Positions 21,896 to 32,179 of a stretch of DNA of 64,000 nucleotides are shown one piece after another. Source of the DNA: Turnera subulata. Taxonomy: Eukaryota > Streptophyta > Magnoliopsida > Malpighiales > Passifloraceae. The DNA lies in NCBI GenBank assembly GCA_028386065.3, contig JAKUCV010001420.1:2675-66674 (forward strand), given 5' to 3'. The notes below the pieces were generated by a model. That model searched no databases. It saw only the letters and a list, made by a program, of their open reading frames with translations, and was not told the DNA's origin. The first letter of the stretch is position 1, and each line of letters opens with the position of its first letter. A program made the position numbers and the translations under genes.

Positions 21896-22380
21896 GCGTC
21901 AGATGTTTGAGGATGCAAGGAGCCTCAGGTAGCGACGGGGGACCTTCCATTGCTTGATGGTTTCGGCACTGGAAATAACGCAGGAGGCGCTGAAAGGAAA
22001 GTCCTGCTGTAGAGATTTGATCCATGTAGTGGTGTGAACTAAAGCAAGGCCCGCGACTCTATCCATATCACTGTATCAGCTTCCGAATTATTGTAGACCC
22101 TCATATTTCTTTCCAACCAAATTGACCACAATACCGCATAGGCAATGGCAATCCACGAGGACCTGTTGCGGCTAAAAAGGGAAGCATAAGACCACGGCAG
22201 CAGAAATGAGAAAATCATTAAGGGTTGTGGCCATGCACCACTGAATTCCCCCCAGTTGCAAGTCTTTCCTCAAATAGACCAGGCCATCAGGCAGAGAAGG
22301 AAAAGATGATCCCTGCATTCAAGATGTCTCTTGCATAAGGGGCAGATGGAATTGGCTAGAGTAACAATACCCCGATAGCT
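21896..22380 (-). pseudogene. LINE ORF2 zf-RVT fragment
   Basis: The minus strand reads LANSICPLCKRHLECRDHLF, which aligns with LANSICCLCNASLETRDHLF of the large LINE. Further left comes WxxIxWxxWLERN-type sequence in broken frames. It is the 3' coding end of a second minus-strand LINE. Confidence 0.7.
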
Positions 22381-22436
22381 CTATATTTCTTAGTTTTATT
22401 CAATAAAGTTATTGTTACTATAAAAAAAAAAAAAGA
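22381..22436 (+). repeat. LINE 3' end with poly(A)
   Basis: TTAGTTTTATTCAATAAAGT is followed by TTGTTACTATA and a run of 13 A. This looks like the polyadenylated end of a plus-strand LINE, joined head-on to the minus-strand fragment. Confidence 0.5.
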
Positions 22437-22648
22437 TGAATTCTATTCATGTGAAGATAAAAGTAATTTTTCTTCTAAACTTCGTTACAAGTATATATGA
22501 ATTCAGGAGTAAGGTGCTGTTCTTCTTCCACTCTGATCTTAACTAGGAAACAAACTTTGTGGTCACTCAACAGAGAAAGAAAAGAAAAGGAAATTAATTG
22601 CAAAACTGAAAGCACAAAGCCACCTCTTCGTCTGCTAATTAAGCAGCC
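22437..22648. other. F-box flank blocks before F5
   Basis: GATAAAAGTAATTTTTCTTC and GAGTAAGGTGCTGTTC repeat the 5'-flank block seen near 16750 and 32010. AACTGAAAGCACAAAGCCACC repeats the 3'-flank block seen before F2, F7 and F9. No gene is seen. Confidence 0.5.
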
Positions 22649-23725
22649 TTAAGAGGAAGAATATGGAGAGATTAGAGTTTGTGTGTAGGGTTGGGCCGCA
22701 TTCCCCAAGACGCTATAGAATTTGATCTTCTTGGAGTACTTTTTAGCTTCATCACTTTCGTCAAGATTATTATTCCACTTTAGCACATGAATTTCTCCCT
22801 GGCAAATTGAAGCATCATGTATCTACCATCCTTGATAGCCCGTGGTATGAAGTCGCACACATATGTTAGGTGTTGAATTAAAAAAACATGTATTAAATTA
22901 ATTAGGCGACCGTCTACCATGCCATATCCAAAAGAAGTATATGAAATAAAGGGAACCCACGAAGCCTCGTTGCAGTATTCCTTCATCACCCAAATAACGT
23001 TTGTCTGCCCTTCGTGCCATTGAGAAAAACAAACACAGAGATATTCCCCATCAACTCCCTAGCTAGAGGTTCCATGACCGCGAGATATCTGATTTGGATC
23101 AGGGCCAGGGACATGATGAAACTTCACCTTGTCCAAATCAAAATCGATAGCGATGATTTCGCCCTTTTCTCCCCATGATGATTCCCAGGTTCTCCAATGA
23201 AGTGCTCCATTCAAGAAGAGACCCATGCCCCCATACCATAGTGTTTCTTGCAAGTACTCCCAGTCAGGATTTTACAATGTTTTCCAAGCACCTATTTTCA
23301 GGGACAAACTCTCAACTTTAGCACCTTGGGGATCACGGTGTGGAGGTGTAGCAGCAAAGACCTTGTAATCATCAGAGGCCGAACCATACCCAAAACCATA
23401 CGCATAATGGTTCTTATGTGGCAATTTTCTACCGATACCAGTCAAAGGATTCCAGAAAATTGTCTCCCACTTGGCGCCGCAGTGCTTACTAACATCCAAA
23501 CAAAGTAGTCCATTGCATGATCCCACAAAACCATAAAACCTCAGCGGTCCTGATAACTCAGGTGCCATATAACCTTAATTTTTTGCATCGCCACTATAAT
23601 CTGATAATACAACTGCAGTAAAAAGGCCTCGGTTATCTGATGATTTGATACCATAATTTAAGGGAGAGAATTTTGTCATGTCGGGGTAATGTACGAGTTG
23701 GCCTTGGTCATCGAATGATTTGATA
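22649..23725 (-). pseudogene. F-box/FBA gene F5, 3' part (split by CACTA element)
   Basis: This is the FBA half of F5, ending SPYSSS-stop at 22649. Motifs include GSCNGLLCLDV, WNPLTGIGRKLP, GFGYGSASDDYKV and GLFLNGALHW. Lesions include a GAA-to-TAA stop in KTLENP near 23272, another stop (KN-stop-GYMA) near 23574, a stop near 23060, and a 36-bp in-frame insertion at about 22870-22905 flanked by TTAGG. The 5' portion continues at 28614-28850 beyond the CACTA insertion. F8 is its sister: both carry the unusual extra segment encoding QLVHYPDMTKFSP. Confidence 0.88.
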
Positions 23726-24216
23726 CACTACCAATTTCTAGGCTATTTCTTTGGGCAGTGTCCTGTAAGAAATTGGTAAGAAAAACAGGTTTGCTTACCA
23801 ATTCTTTACAAATTTTCAAAAAAAAACCATTTGCTTACTATTTCCTTTCAATTTGCTATGGGACAGGAGCCGTAAGCAAACGCTTCGTAAGAAACTTAAA
23901 TCCAGTAAGCAACTGGTACCAAAACGGTAAGAATATATTTCTAACGGCCTACATTTGTAAGAAAATCATAAGTAAAGTGTAAGGAACAAACTGTGAGTAT
24001 CAAACACTCCCATAAGCAAATTATAACAAACTTGTAGGTGGGTGGTAAGGAAATCTTTACTTACAGTCTATATACAATAAGAAATTTGTAAGAAGGCAAT
24101 AAGAAATATCATAAATAAAATAGGATAATAGCAATAATAATTTGCAAAAACAATTCATTTAAAACCTGAATATTTAAATCAGGTGGACTTAAAACTGCAA
24201 ACCCAACAGAAATCAA

Positions 24217-24372
24217 ATATTCAATGTTTTAAACTATGTAAATATACAATTTGGTACCAAGAAGGATAATATTCAATGTTTTAAACTATGTAAATATACA
24301 ATTTGGTACCAAGAAGGATAATATTCAATGTTTTAAACTATGTAAATATACAATTTGGTACCAAGAAGGACC
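24217..24372. repeat. Three tandem copies of a 52-bp unit inside the CACTA element
   Basis: The unit begins ATTCAATGTTTTAAACTATG at 24219, 24271 and 24323, and the copies are almost identical. The last runs into AAGAAGGACC at about 24370. Confidence 0.9.
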
Positions 24373-27300
24373 ATGCCTGCTTAATGTCAACAACTACACA
24401 TGTTTGAGTACTCAATTTGTCAACAAATAAAACTAAGCTGTCGGAGCAAAATGATCTCCAAAAATGGAATAAAACAATCACTATTACAATGAAATTTGGT
24501 TGATGTCTGTGTTCTCTACAAGCCATTTTGCCCCTTCTGCCTTGAATCCAATAAAGCTTGAGTCAATCTCCTCTTTGAACACAAGCCACCTGAAAACAGA
24601 ATACAATAGAGAACAGCAACTGTATAAGGTCTTATGCCCCTGATTTCAAGCAGCATAAAATAGTCAGCTTCGTTTCTTTTGTAATTCAAATAATAACATC
24701 ATGGTTAAAAACATTGAATAATAATGATTAAGTGATTTTTTGTGTAGCAGCAACAATTGGCAATTGGTAATAACACATAGAAAACAAATTAATTAAATAT
24801 CAGCTCAATTGCAAGAGAAAGAGTAATTACGAGAAGAAGCTTACTAATTACTGTGTTGATTGGCAAGAACCCGCAGAATTTTGTTTTGAAGTAGGACGAG
24901 GTGTAGGACAAGTTGGCAAAGGCAAGGAGCTGGAAAAACTAACATGTGTTGGCTGATCTGTTGGTGCATTAAGTGTTGGGAGAGGACATGAAGAAGTGCC
25001 CAAAAACGTCAGCATCGTGCTTGAAAATGTTTGTTGCCATGGCTGTGATGAGGATGCACCTACCATAAATTCTTAGCAAGTACAGAAAATTCTTAGCAAG
25101 TACAATTCATTATAGTAAGACTGAACAGATCATAAACTATTTGTTATGGACTAAACTATTTGTTATGGACTAAACTGATCATTGACAAACCTTCAAAGGA
25201 GGAGCAATATAAACATGTGAACTTGATTATTAACAAACATAAGAGAGTTAAACTAGAGCCTTTTAATATGCATGTACATACCAGCAAATGCATAGAAATT
25301 ATAAGATAAAAGAATATAAGCATATTCATTTTCAGGCTGCATCTCTTGAAGTTTAGTTGCTGCAACCCTCCATCGAAACTACCTTTACTAAATTTGTGGA
25401 GAGATCATTTATATGAGAGAACAAACTCTATTACCTCGTTCACTAAGAAGGCTAGCATTGAGGCTTTAGTGGTTTAGACTTTCTAGGCCATAAGGGCTCA
25501 AATTTTCTGGTAAAAAGAGGGTGGTAGCATCTTTCCCTCTCATGGATTTACTGCTTTTGCTTTTTTAAGGAACAAAAAGGATCAGCTAATGTTAAAAGGA
25601 ACTATATATGATACTACTACTTCAGTTTTTACTATAGTACTATCGCTATACTAGTGATTTGAAGGAGGACAAATGACTCAATGTTCATTATGAAATTCAT
25701 AAAAGAAGATCTGCAAATTTAGGACGTCTCGTGCAGTTTTAAAATGGACCATAACCAGATACACACAAACACAGGCATAAAATGTTGTAATATTGACTCT
25801 AGGGGACCAAATGTTGAAATAGAAAGTATGATCACACTAAATGTAAAGAGACAAATTTTATATAGAAAATAGAGGGGAAAGAAAGTTTGTCTTGCCTATT
25901 AAGCTGATGTTCAAAGTCTCTCGACAGAAGAATACACTATGGCTTCAAAACCTCAATTCCAATTGCATGGTGATGGCTGAATCAAATCAAAGAAACCAAA
26001 AGGGATCAATTAATGTTCAAAGGACAATCATGAATATACATGCTATCTATTTACTCTAAATGTTTTTCAAACCATAAGATTATATATTAGAGAGAAAGCA
26101 AGAACAACAAAAGGAACAAAGGTTGATGAGTACTTGGTTTAGATTCTATTAGCATCCCAGGTGTCATTGCTTGATAGGATAGAAGGACGAACTAATTACA
26201 TCTAGACAAAGGGTGACGAGTTACAGTAATATTTTCTACATGATATCTAGGCTACCTGGATGTGTATTGCTTTAATGCTTTTGTTTGAAGTATAAACTAA
26301 AATTCCATCCACAGTAAAATGATAATGCAAGCACTAACGTCACCGCATGAGCAACATAATCCGCTTTTTGTTACCTACTGAAAAGCATGCTCAAGAAGTG
26401 AAATGCGTACTTTGAAGCCAACTTTAAAAATGGGATGCGCACATATTGAAGAATTACATGTGGAGTGGAGGACTAGAATTCAATCTAACTAGGATTGATC
26501 ATAAATAAGTCCAAACAGACTTATTTTTACGAAATAGGACTACAAAACTTGGTACAAAGTAAACATCTGGAATGTAAAGAATAAAACTATCTAACATATT
26601 GATGAATTAAAGTTGCCGACATATTTTTAGTCATCGTTTAGAATTTCCAGAATTGATCTCAGATCAAGTGTACTGAATTGTTCAATTTTATGCGACTTCA
26701 AAACATTGGAAATTCTATTTGAATGCTAATGCACCACTTGCAGGAATGAAGATTACTAAGAGATAAGAGAACGATAAAGGGAAATTATCTTCCCAACATA
26801 TTGGTTCCAGTAAGTTAACACTTACAAAGAGATAAGAGAATATGATAAATGATGCAGTAGTAGCAGAATAGTAGAAGAAAAGGAAACATAAGAGAGGGAT
26901 GGAGAGTAATGAGAACCTTGACTCTGGCCCACCAATCGATGACTCATACAAGTTCGACCCACAACAACTCCGCCAAAGCTCTATTTCACAGTTCTGTAGG
27001 TGCTATTGGAGAACAGCCGAATCAAAACAAAGCATCAAAAGACAGTTCCAGTAAGTTAACACGCATTTAGACCACAAAATAATTCGTCAATGGTATAGAG
27101 GATTGTATTCATTTAAACCAAGTAAAAACATGCTCGTAATTATATTTTTCATTTTCTAATGGCTACTATATTGGCGATTGCTCTCATACAAGACAGAGCA
27201 TTCCAACAATACATTATTTTATTGAACCGGAATATGGCATGGAGATGACGTACATGATACACATGACTACAGTAGAAAGTTATTCAACTAGGACAATAAG

Positions 27301-27880
27301 TTCAGTTTACAGACCTTGACAGAGACACACATGGACACCCTAAACATCGACAAGATCCATTGCAGGCTTATAGACAAAAATTGCTCCGGCTTATTCATGG
27401 AACTAATATATTTTTTTTCACATCCCTAAAGAATGTCTACACTCTACCCTGTTTGATGGAAACACCAACACCTGTACCCGTTGTTATTACTTATTAGTAC
27501 TAATTTCTAAGATCTAAAAACGGGAAAACTGTGATCACAACCAAAATAGTGCAATTCACTGGCAACAAAATACAGAAACACTTCAATTTCAATTAGTACC
27601 TAATATGGCCAAGAACAAAATAGGAGCAAGAATATAGAGAGGGAGAAGGAATCACAACCTATTCTCGTCGTAGGAATTGGACCTCTTGAAGACCAGCCGA
27701 ATCAAAACAAAGCAAAGCGCCTACACATACATACATAAATATACAATAAATTAAATAATTAAACCTAGAATTCATAAAAGAGGGGCAGATCAAAAAATCA
27801 CAAATGAAGAAATTGACGACAAGGCCCGATAAGAAGAAGAGGACGCCGACAGGAACCACCACAAGAAGATACAAAAGAAG
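24373..27880. other. CACTA interior without identified gene
   Basis: No transposase motif is seen. At 24470-24590 the minus strand reads WLVFKEEIDSSFIGFKAEGA and then KWLVENTDINQ after a possible AG splice acceptor, which could be an exon remnant. At 24848-25066 the minus strand has a Ser/Thr/Pro-rich ORF (MVGASSSQPW, LPTCPTPRPTS), which might be the tail of a CACTA-borne protein. Neither is assigned. The rest is AT-rich. Confidence 0.4.
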
Positions 27881-28150
27881 AAAGTGAATGGCGATAGAGT
27901 TCTGCGAGGCAACCAGCAGCAGCAGCTCGCAACTACCGATGGCGATAGAAGCGGAGAACGGCGGTACTTGTGGTGGTTCCTATGCTCCGACTAGATCCAA
28001 TGCAGTTATGGCAACTCGACAGGAAGAGGCAAGAGGGTGGAAGATAGTAGTGGCGCGACTGCCTCCTCCTCCTTCTCTTTTGGCGGCGGCAGTGACAGGC
28101 AAGACAGCAACGGCGTTTCCGACGATCGCTCGTCGGGGTTTGTGAAATTT
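27881..28150 (+). other. GC-richer ORF near the CACTA right end, uncharacterised
   Basis: An 85-aa ORF starts MAIEFCEATSSSSSQLPMAI at 27888. Both strands are open here, and the composition is markedly richer in GC than the surroundings. It may be a 5' exon or CpG-rich promoter of a captured gene or of the element's own gene. No domain is recognised. Confidence 0.3.
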
Positions 28151-28613
28151 GCAAGAAAAAATTTGAAAGGATTGTGAAATTTGAGAGAAAAAAATGGGTG
28201 AGGGTTTGATTTGTGAGAGAGGGAAATTAGAAATTTAGGAGAGAGGAAAAAATAAACAGTATAAAAAAAATTAGAGAAATTAATTAATTTAATTTTTTTT
28301 TTGAGAAAAAAATTTGAATCCAGTTTGTTTACGGTTTTTTTGATATCTGAATATTTAAAATCTTTCCAAAATTTTAGTTACAATTTGCTTACACTTTCAC
28401 CGGTTAGGAAGTTTCTCTTATTGTTTATAAATATGCTCTTACCGCAATACTGTAGGGAATCCGATGCTGACGTATTAAAAATAATAAAAAATGGAATTAA
28501 ACTTCAGTGGTAAGCATTTTGTTGCTAATGTGTAAGCAACTCCTCCCTGTTTACTTACCACAAACATCGGCTAGAAATTTTGGTAAGAAAATACCCAGAA
28601 ATTGGTAGTGATA

Positions 28614-28850
28614 GCATAATTTTATGGAGAATTCTTTTACGTAGGAGTAATGTACGAGTCTCGGTATGTTGAACTTGGTCGCCAGCAAAGTGAACAACCA
28701 CTTGGAGACTGACCTGAATCGATTAATGATTTCTTGGGTAGCAAATCTAGAATCTCCTCAACAATATCAGGAGGTAAAGAACTACGATTTGGTGCTGCCA
28801 TATTCGTGGAGATCACTAGTCGTTCCATAGGCTTTGCATGATCAACAAGC
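28614..28850 (-). pseudogene. F-box gene F5, 5' part (F-box)
   Basis: The minus strand reads LVDHAKPMERLVISTNMAA and YLPPDIVEEILDLLP-like F-box sequence (here SSLPPDIVEEILDLLPKKS). A 1-bp loss after PKKS shifts the frame (SLIDSGQSPSGC is the F-box core read in the wrong frame). It joins 23725 across the CACTA element. Its N-terminal leader is missing: at 28851 a second CACTA-type end starts. Confidence 0.87.
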
Positions 28851-29140
28851 ACTACAATTTTCTTGGGCTGTTTCTTAAGGACAGTTTCGTAAGAAAATCG
28901 TAAGTATTTCGTAATGGTGTTCCTTACGGTTTCCTTACATTTTCCTTACAGAATACGAACGTAAGGAAACAGGTGGAAAGAAACTTCCCATCCGTAGGTA
29001 AATCGTAAGGAATACGTAAGAATGCTTTCCTTACGATTTGCTTACAAATTCGGTTTGTAAGGAAGTGGTAGGGCAGGAGCGTTTAGGCCGTTACTACGGT
29101 AAGAAGCTCGTAAGAAGGCCGTAAGAAATGGCAGCATTTT
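28851..29140. mobile_element. Left end of a second CACTA-type element, right end not found
   Basis: The end CACTACAATTTTCTTGGGC resembles the first element's end but belongs to a different family. About 280 bp follow with at least a dozen CGTAAG/CTTACG motifs in both orientations, a dense subterminal repeat array. It interrupts F5 after GATCAACAAG; F8 shows the continuous sequence (CAACAAGTAAGC). No inverted CACTA end or matching AAG was found to the right. The element is probably deleted somewhere before F6 at 30388. Confidence 0.75.
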
Positions 29141-29405
29141 GGTAAAAAAAATTAAACCAACTATTATTGGCAACATTCTCTTTTCCTATTTTAATTACCA
29201 TTCATAAAATTAAAGAAAATGAACAACTGTAATTTAGAAATGATATCTAATTTAAACTCCTTATTAGTGAAAGTATACAATAAATAATGAGTACATTCAG
29301 GAGAAACCAATTTTTCTAACCCTAGGAATCCATCATATTCATTTCTCAAATATCATTGTCGATTAGTATCAAAAAAAAAAAATATATCATTGTAGGATCT
29401 CCTAC

Positions 29406-29489
29406 CTGCTGTTGATTTTCTGGGAAGTCAGTTGAGACGAGATCATCCTCAATGTAGCCAAGGATTCGTTTCATGCTGCCCTCAGATGC
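29406..29489 (-). pseudogene. GAPDH-like exon fragment, probably captured
   Basis: On the minus strand 84 bp encode ASEGSMKRILGYIEDD and then LVSTDFPENQQQ. This matches the conserved glyceraldehyde-3-phosphate dehydrogenase stretch around EGxLKGILGYTEDDVVSTDF. The exon is bounded by canonical splice sites: TGGCAG before it and GTAGG after it. No other GAPDH exon was recognised nearby. It lies within the presumed interior of the second CACTA element. Its final residues (PENQQQ) differ from GAPDH. Confidence 0.7.
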
Positions 29490-30387
29490 CTGCCAGCACA
29501 ATGTCAGTGATAATAATGCAGTAACTCTGCAAACTCCTAATGCAAATGGCACTAACAATTATTCAACAATTGGTAAGTAACATTAAGATAGATGCAACAA
29601 ATGGTAAGTAAAATTAAGATAGATGCAACAATAGTAGTAATCACCGAGTTTGGATAAAGAGAGAAACCTGCATATTATAAAAGTAACCATAATCTGAAAA
29701 AGAGAGAAAATTATGATTATAAAAGAACATTACGATGAAGAATGGCCAATAATATGCCCTCAAAAAAAAAAAAAAAAAGAATGGCCAATAATAAAGATAT
29801 ATATTATGATTACATGAGAGTATAATAACCCATGCCCCTGGTTTGCTGCGACATAGTTATAAGTTGATGAAAATAACAAAATCAATGAGTAGAATGGAAA
29901 CAAGATATAAAAGGAATTAGAAATTGATGGATTTGAAACACTGAATTGGAATGCAAATGTACTTCATAGTAGCATCATTCAACTCCGAATACATTTTTCT
30001 ATTTATTCCAGCATGAATTTCCCAGCATACCATAAATGCATACAGCTCAGAGTTCAACATATGGTAAATGTTTTTTCACTTTTAACACAACAAAAAAAGA
30101 AAAAGTAGCTAGTGATTGTCATTCCTCCACGGACTACAGGTTGGTACAAGAATTCTGTGTCACTCTGTTAATGGTAGCCAAAGAGGCTGACGCAGATAGC
30201 AGCAAAGGCTGTATTCAAGTTGGCAACTACTATACTAGTACTCCTAGCATAGTCTTTCACACTCTTCTAAAATACAAACACTCATGATAATAATGTATAG
30301 ATGCCTATCCTCCCCTAGTTTGCCAAAAGTACCAGATTGCAAATCACACCAAATTAACTCGCTTCCCTTTTTCTAATCTATCTATCC
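29490..30387. other. Unassigned region, possible CACTA interior
   Basis: It is AT-rich, with an A-run at 29762-29778 and a short direct repeat of AAGATAGATGCAACAA near 29585 and 29617. No gene or domain was recognised on either strand. Confidence 0.4.
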
Positions 30388-31645
30388 AGTGAATTTTACC
30401 ATAGGCAAATTGAAGCATCATGTATATACCATCCTTGAAAGACCGTGGTATGAAGTTGCACACGAATTCTACACGACCGCCATCCCACACGTTTCCACAA
30501 GAAGAGTATGAAATAAAGGGAACCCAGGAAGCCTCGTTGCAGTATTCCTTCATTACCCAAACAATATAATTTTTTTGCCCTTCTTTAAAAAGAAGCGTAA
30601 GATATTCCCCAACAACTCCCACGCTATAGCATGATCCCGAACCAGGAGAAATCTGATTTGGAGGGTTAGGGACATGATAAAACCTCTCCTTGTCCAAACC
30701 AAAAGCAATGATTTCATTATTTTTCTGGGCAGATCGCAAGGAATTTGCCCAACCCCAATGAAGTGCACCATTCAAGAAGAGACCCATGTTCCGTTCTTCT
30801 AAGTATCGCGTTTCTTCGATGGATTTGAAGCGTTGCAAGTGTTCAATGTATTGGAAGTATTCGTCAGGATTTTCCAACTTTTTCCAGGAACCTGTTTTGA
30901 GCGAGAAAATTTCAACTTTGGGACCATCTCCACCTTGACCTGTAGCTACAATGAGGAACATTAGTAGTCTTCGGCTTTGTATGGGCTTTGGTATTCGTTA
31001 GCGTCTAGAGGTTAGTCTGTTCCCTAAGTGAGGTCACTTACCGTTAAGACCGTTAAAGGATGTCTATAACCACTTTCCTAAGGTCTGTTTACAGAGGGTG
31101 CACTTCGTCACCAATCATCGAACGTTTGTTTGATTAGGTAACGTACTAGGCTGAGAAGAATAATACCTATTCGGACCTGATAACTCAGGTGCCATATAAC
31201 CTCGATTGTTTACATCGCCGCTATAATCTGATAACGCAACTCCAATAAAAAGGCCTTGGTCATCGGATGACTTGATACCATACATTGATGAGGATGGTAT
31301 TCTGTAGGGGTGATAAAGGAGTTTTGGTACGTTGAACTTGATCGCCAACAAAGAGAACAACGACTTGGAGACTGACCTGAATCGATTAATGGATGTGGAG
31401 GGTAGCAAATCTAGAATCTCCTCAACAATATCTGGAGGTACATAACTACGATTTGGTGCTGCCATATTCGTCGAGATCACTAGTTGTTCTATGTCGATGG
31501 GCTTTGCTTGATCAGTAAGTAACCTGTTGTCGGGTGCCCTAGTATTGTTATGCTTCATCTCCATGGCTGCTGTGTCATCGCTGCCCTCTTCTCTCTTTTG
31601 TTCTTTTGATGAACTCGACGACAACATACTTCTGCGATCAGCCAT
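30388..31645 (-). pseudogene. F-box/FBA gene F6, middle replaced and C-terminus lost
   Basis: The start MADRRSMLSSSSSKEQKREE at 31645 and the F-box (YVPPDIVEEILDLLPSTS) are intact to MAPELSGPNRY near 31170. About 80 residues of the FBA domain, including GSCNGLVCL and WNPFTG, are missing. They are replaced by roughly 210 bp of unrelated DNA (30955-31165). The frame then resumes at ATGQGGDGPKVEIFSLKTGS, with GLFLNGALHWG and IVWVMKEY. Homology ends after FAYGKIH near 30388, so about 45 C-terminal residues are gone. It cannot encode a normal FBA fold. Confidence 0.87.
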
Positions 31646-31705
31646 GGGAGAAGGAGAGAGTGATGGTTTTCTTAATTTGTGTGTTTGTTTCTTCCGCGTG
31701 ATTTG

Positions 31706-31714
31706 TATTTATAA
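31706..31714 (-). promoter_or_regulatory. TATA box of F6 in the shared promoter block
   Basis: TATTTATAA is followed by TTCCC, TTTTCCGTTTCGTTTTGG and ATTCAA on the plus strand. It lies about 61 bp upstream of the F6 start and matches the F3, F9 and F11 blocks closely. Confidence 0.6.
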
Positions 31715-31789
31715 TTCCCTTTTCCGTTTCGTTTTGGATTCAATTACGCACCGCCAAACCTAAACACTTCCTCTCTTAATTTTTTGTGT

Positions 31790-32110
31790 TTTATTTTTTT
31801 TTTTCCTCTGGGGATGAGGGCTTTTTAATTTTTTTTTTTGTGAAATTCGAGAAAAAAAACAACTGGAAATATTATGTAATGGAAGTTTTACGTAGAGGAA
31901 GTTTTTTTTTGTTTTTAGTAAGAATGTTATGTACAGTATAACCAAGTAGAACATGATTTTTTTGAAAGAAATATTATGTTACGGACAAAGAAAAAAGTAA
32001 AGTTTCCTCTCAACTTCATTATATATAATTTAAGAGTAAGGTGCGGTTCCTCTTGGCCAGTAACCTGAAAATTCCACTATGAATCAAATCTAACCAAGTA
32101 GGATCTAAAT
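31790..32110. other. F-box 5'-flank block of F6
   Basis: The T-rich run, GAGGGCTTTTTAAT, AAATATTATGTAA and AATTTAAGAGTAAGGTGCGG elements match the upstream regions of F3, F4 and F9. Continuous copies here give the empty arrangement for the large LINE inserted at 10551. No gene is seen. Confidence 0.5.
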
Positions 32111-32115
32111 TTACT

Positions 32116-32179
32116 ACCATTCAACTAATGCTCGCTTGGTTTCGTAAGTGTCAGACATAACAAGCATTAGTTGAATGGT
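32116..32179. repeat. Inverted repeat with 17-bp arms at a flank/LINE junction
   Basis: ACCATTCAACTAATGCT (32116-32132) is repeated inverted as AGCATTAGTTGAATGGT (32163-32179), with a 30-nt loop. The left arm belongs to F-box flank sequence; right of the second arm LINE-like sequence begins. This looks like a template-switch scar. Confidence 0.7.

Larger units (their letters stand above)
23726..28610. mobile_element. CACTA (En/Spm-type) DNA transposon, non-autonomous, 4885 bp
   Basis: The left end is CACTACCAATTTCTAGG and the right end, read inward, is CACTACCAATTTCTGGG. The flanking 3 bp are ATA on both sides (23723-23725 and 28611-28613), the CACTA TSD length. Both subterminal regions are packed with short GTAAGAAA/GTAAGCAA motifs in both orientations, as expected for transposase-binding repeats. 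F8 preserves the empty site (GATATGATAGCATAAT near 50493-50508). No transposase is recognisable inside, so it should depend on another element in trans. Confidence 0.93.

Noticed and set aside
24848..25066. Transposase or TNP-like protein in the CACTA element
   Set aside because: The ORF is only Ser/Thr/Pro-rich with no recognisable transposase motif; not enough for a call.
28837..30390. A complete second CACTA element from 28851 to the F6 border
   Set aside because: No inverted CACTA end or repeated AAG was found at the right, so only the left end is claimed.
30955..31165. Possible intron in F6
   Set aside because: No paralog has an intron, and the coding part expected there is missing, not displaced. 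A replacement is the simpler reading.
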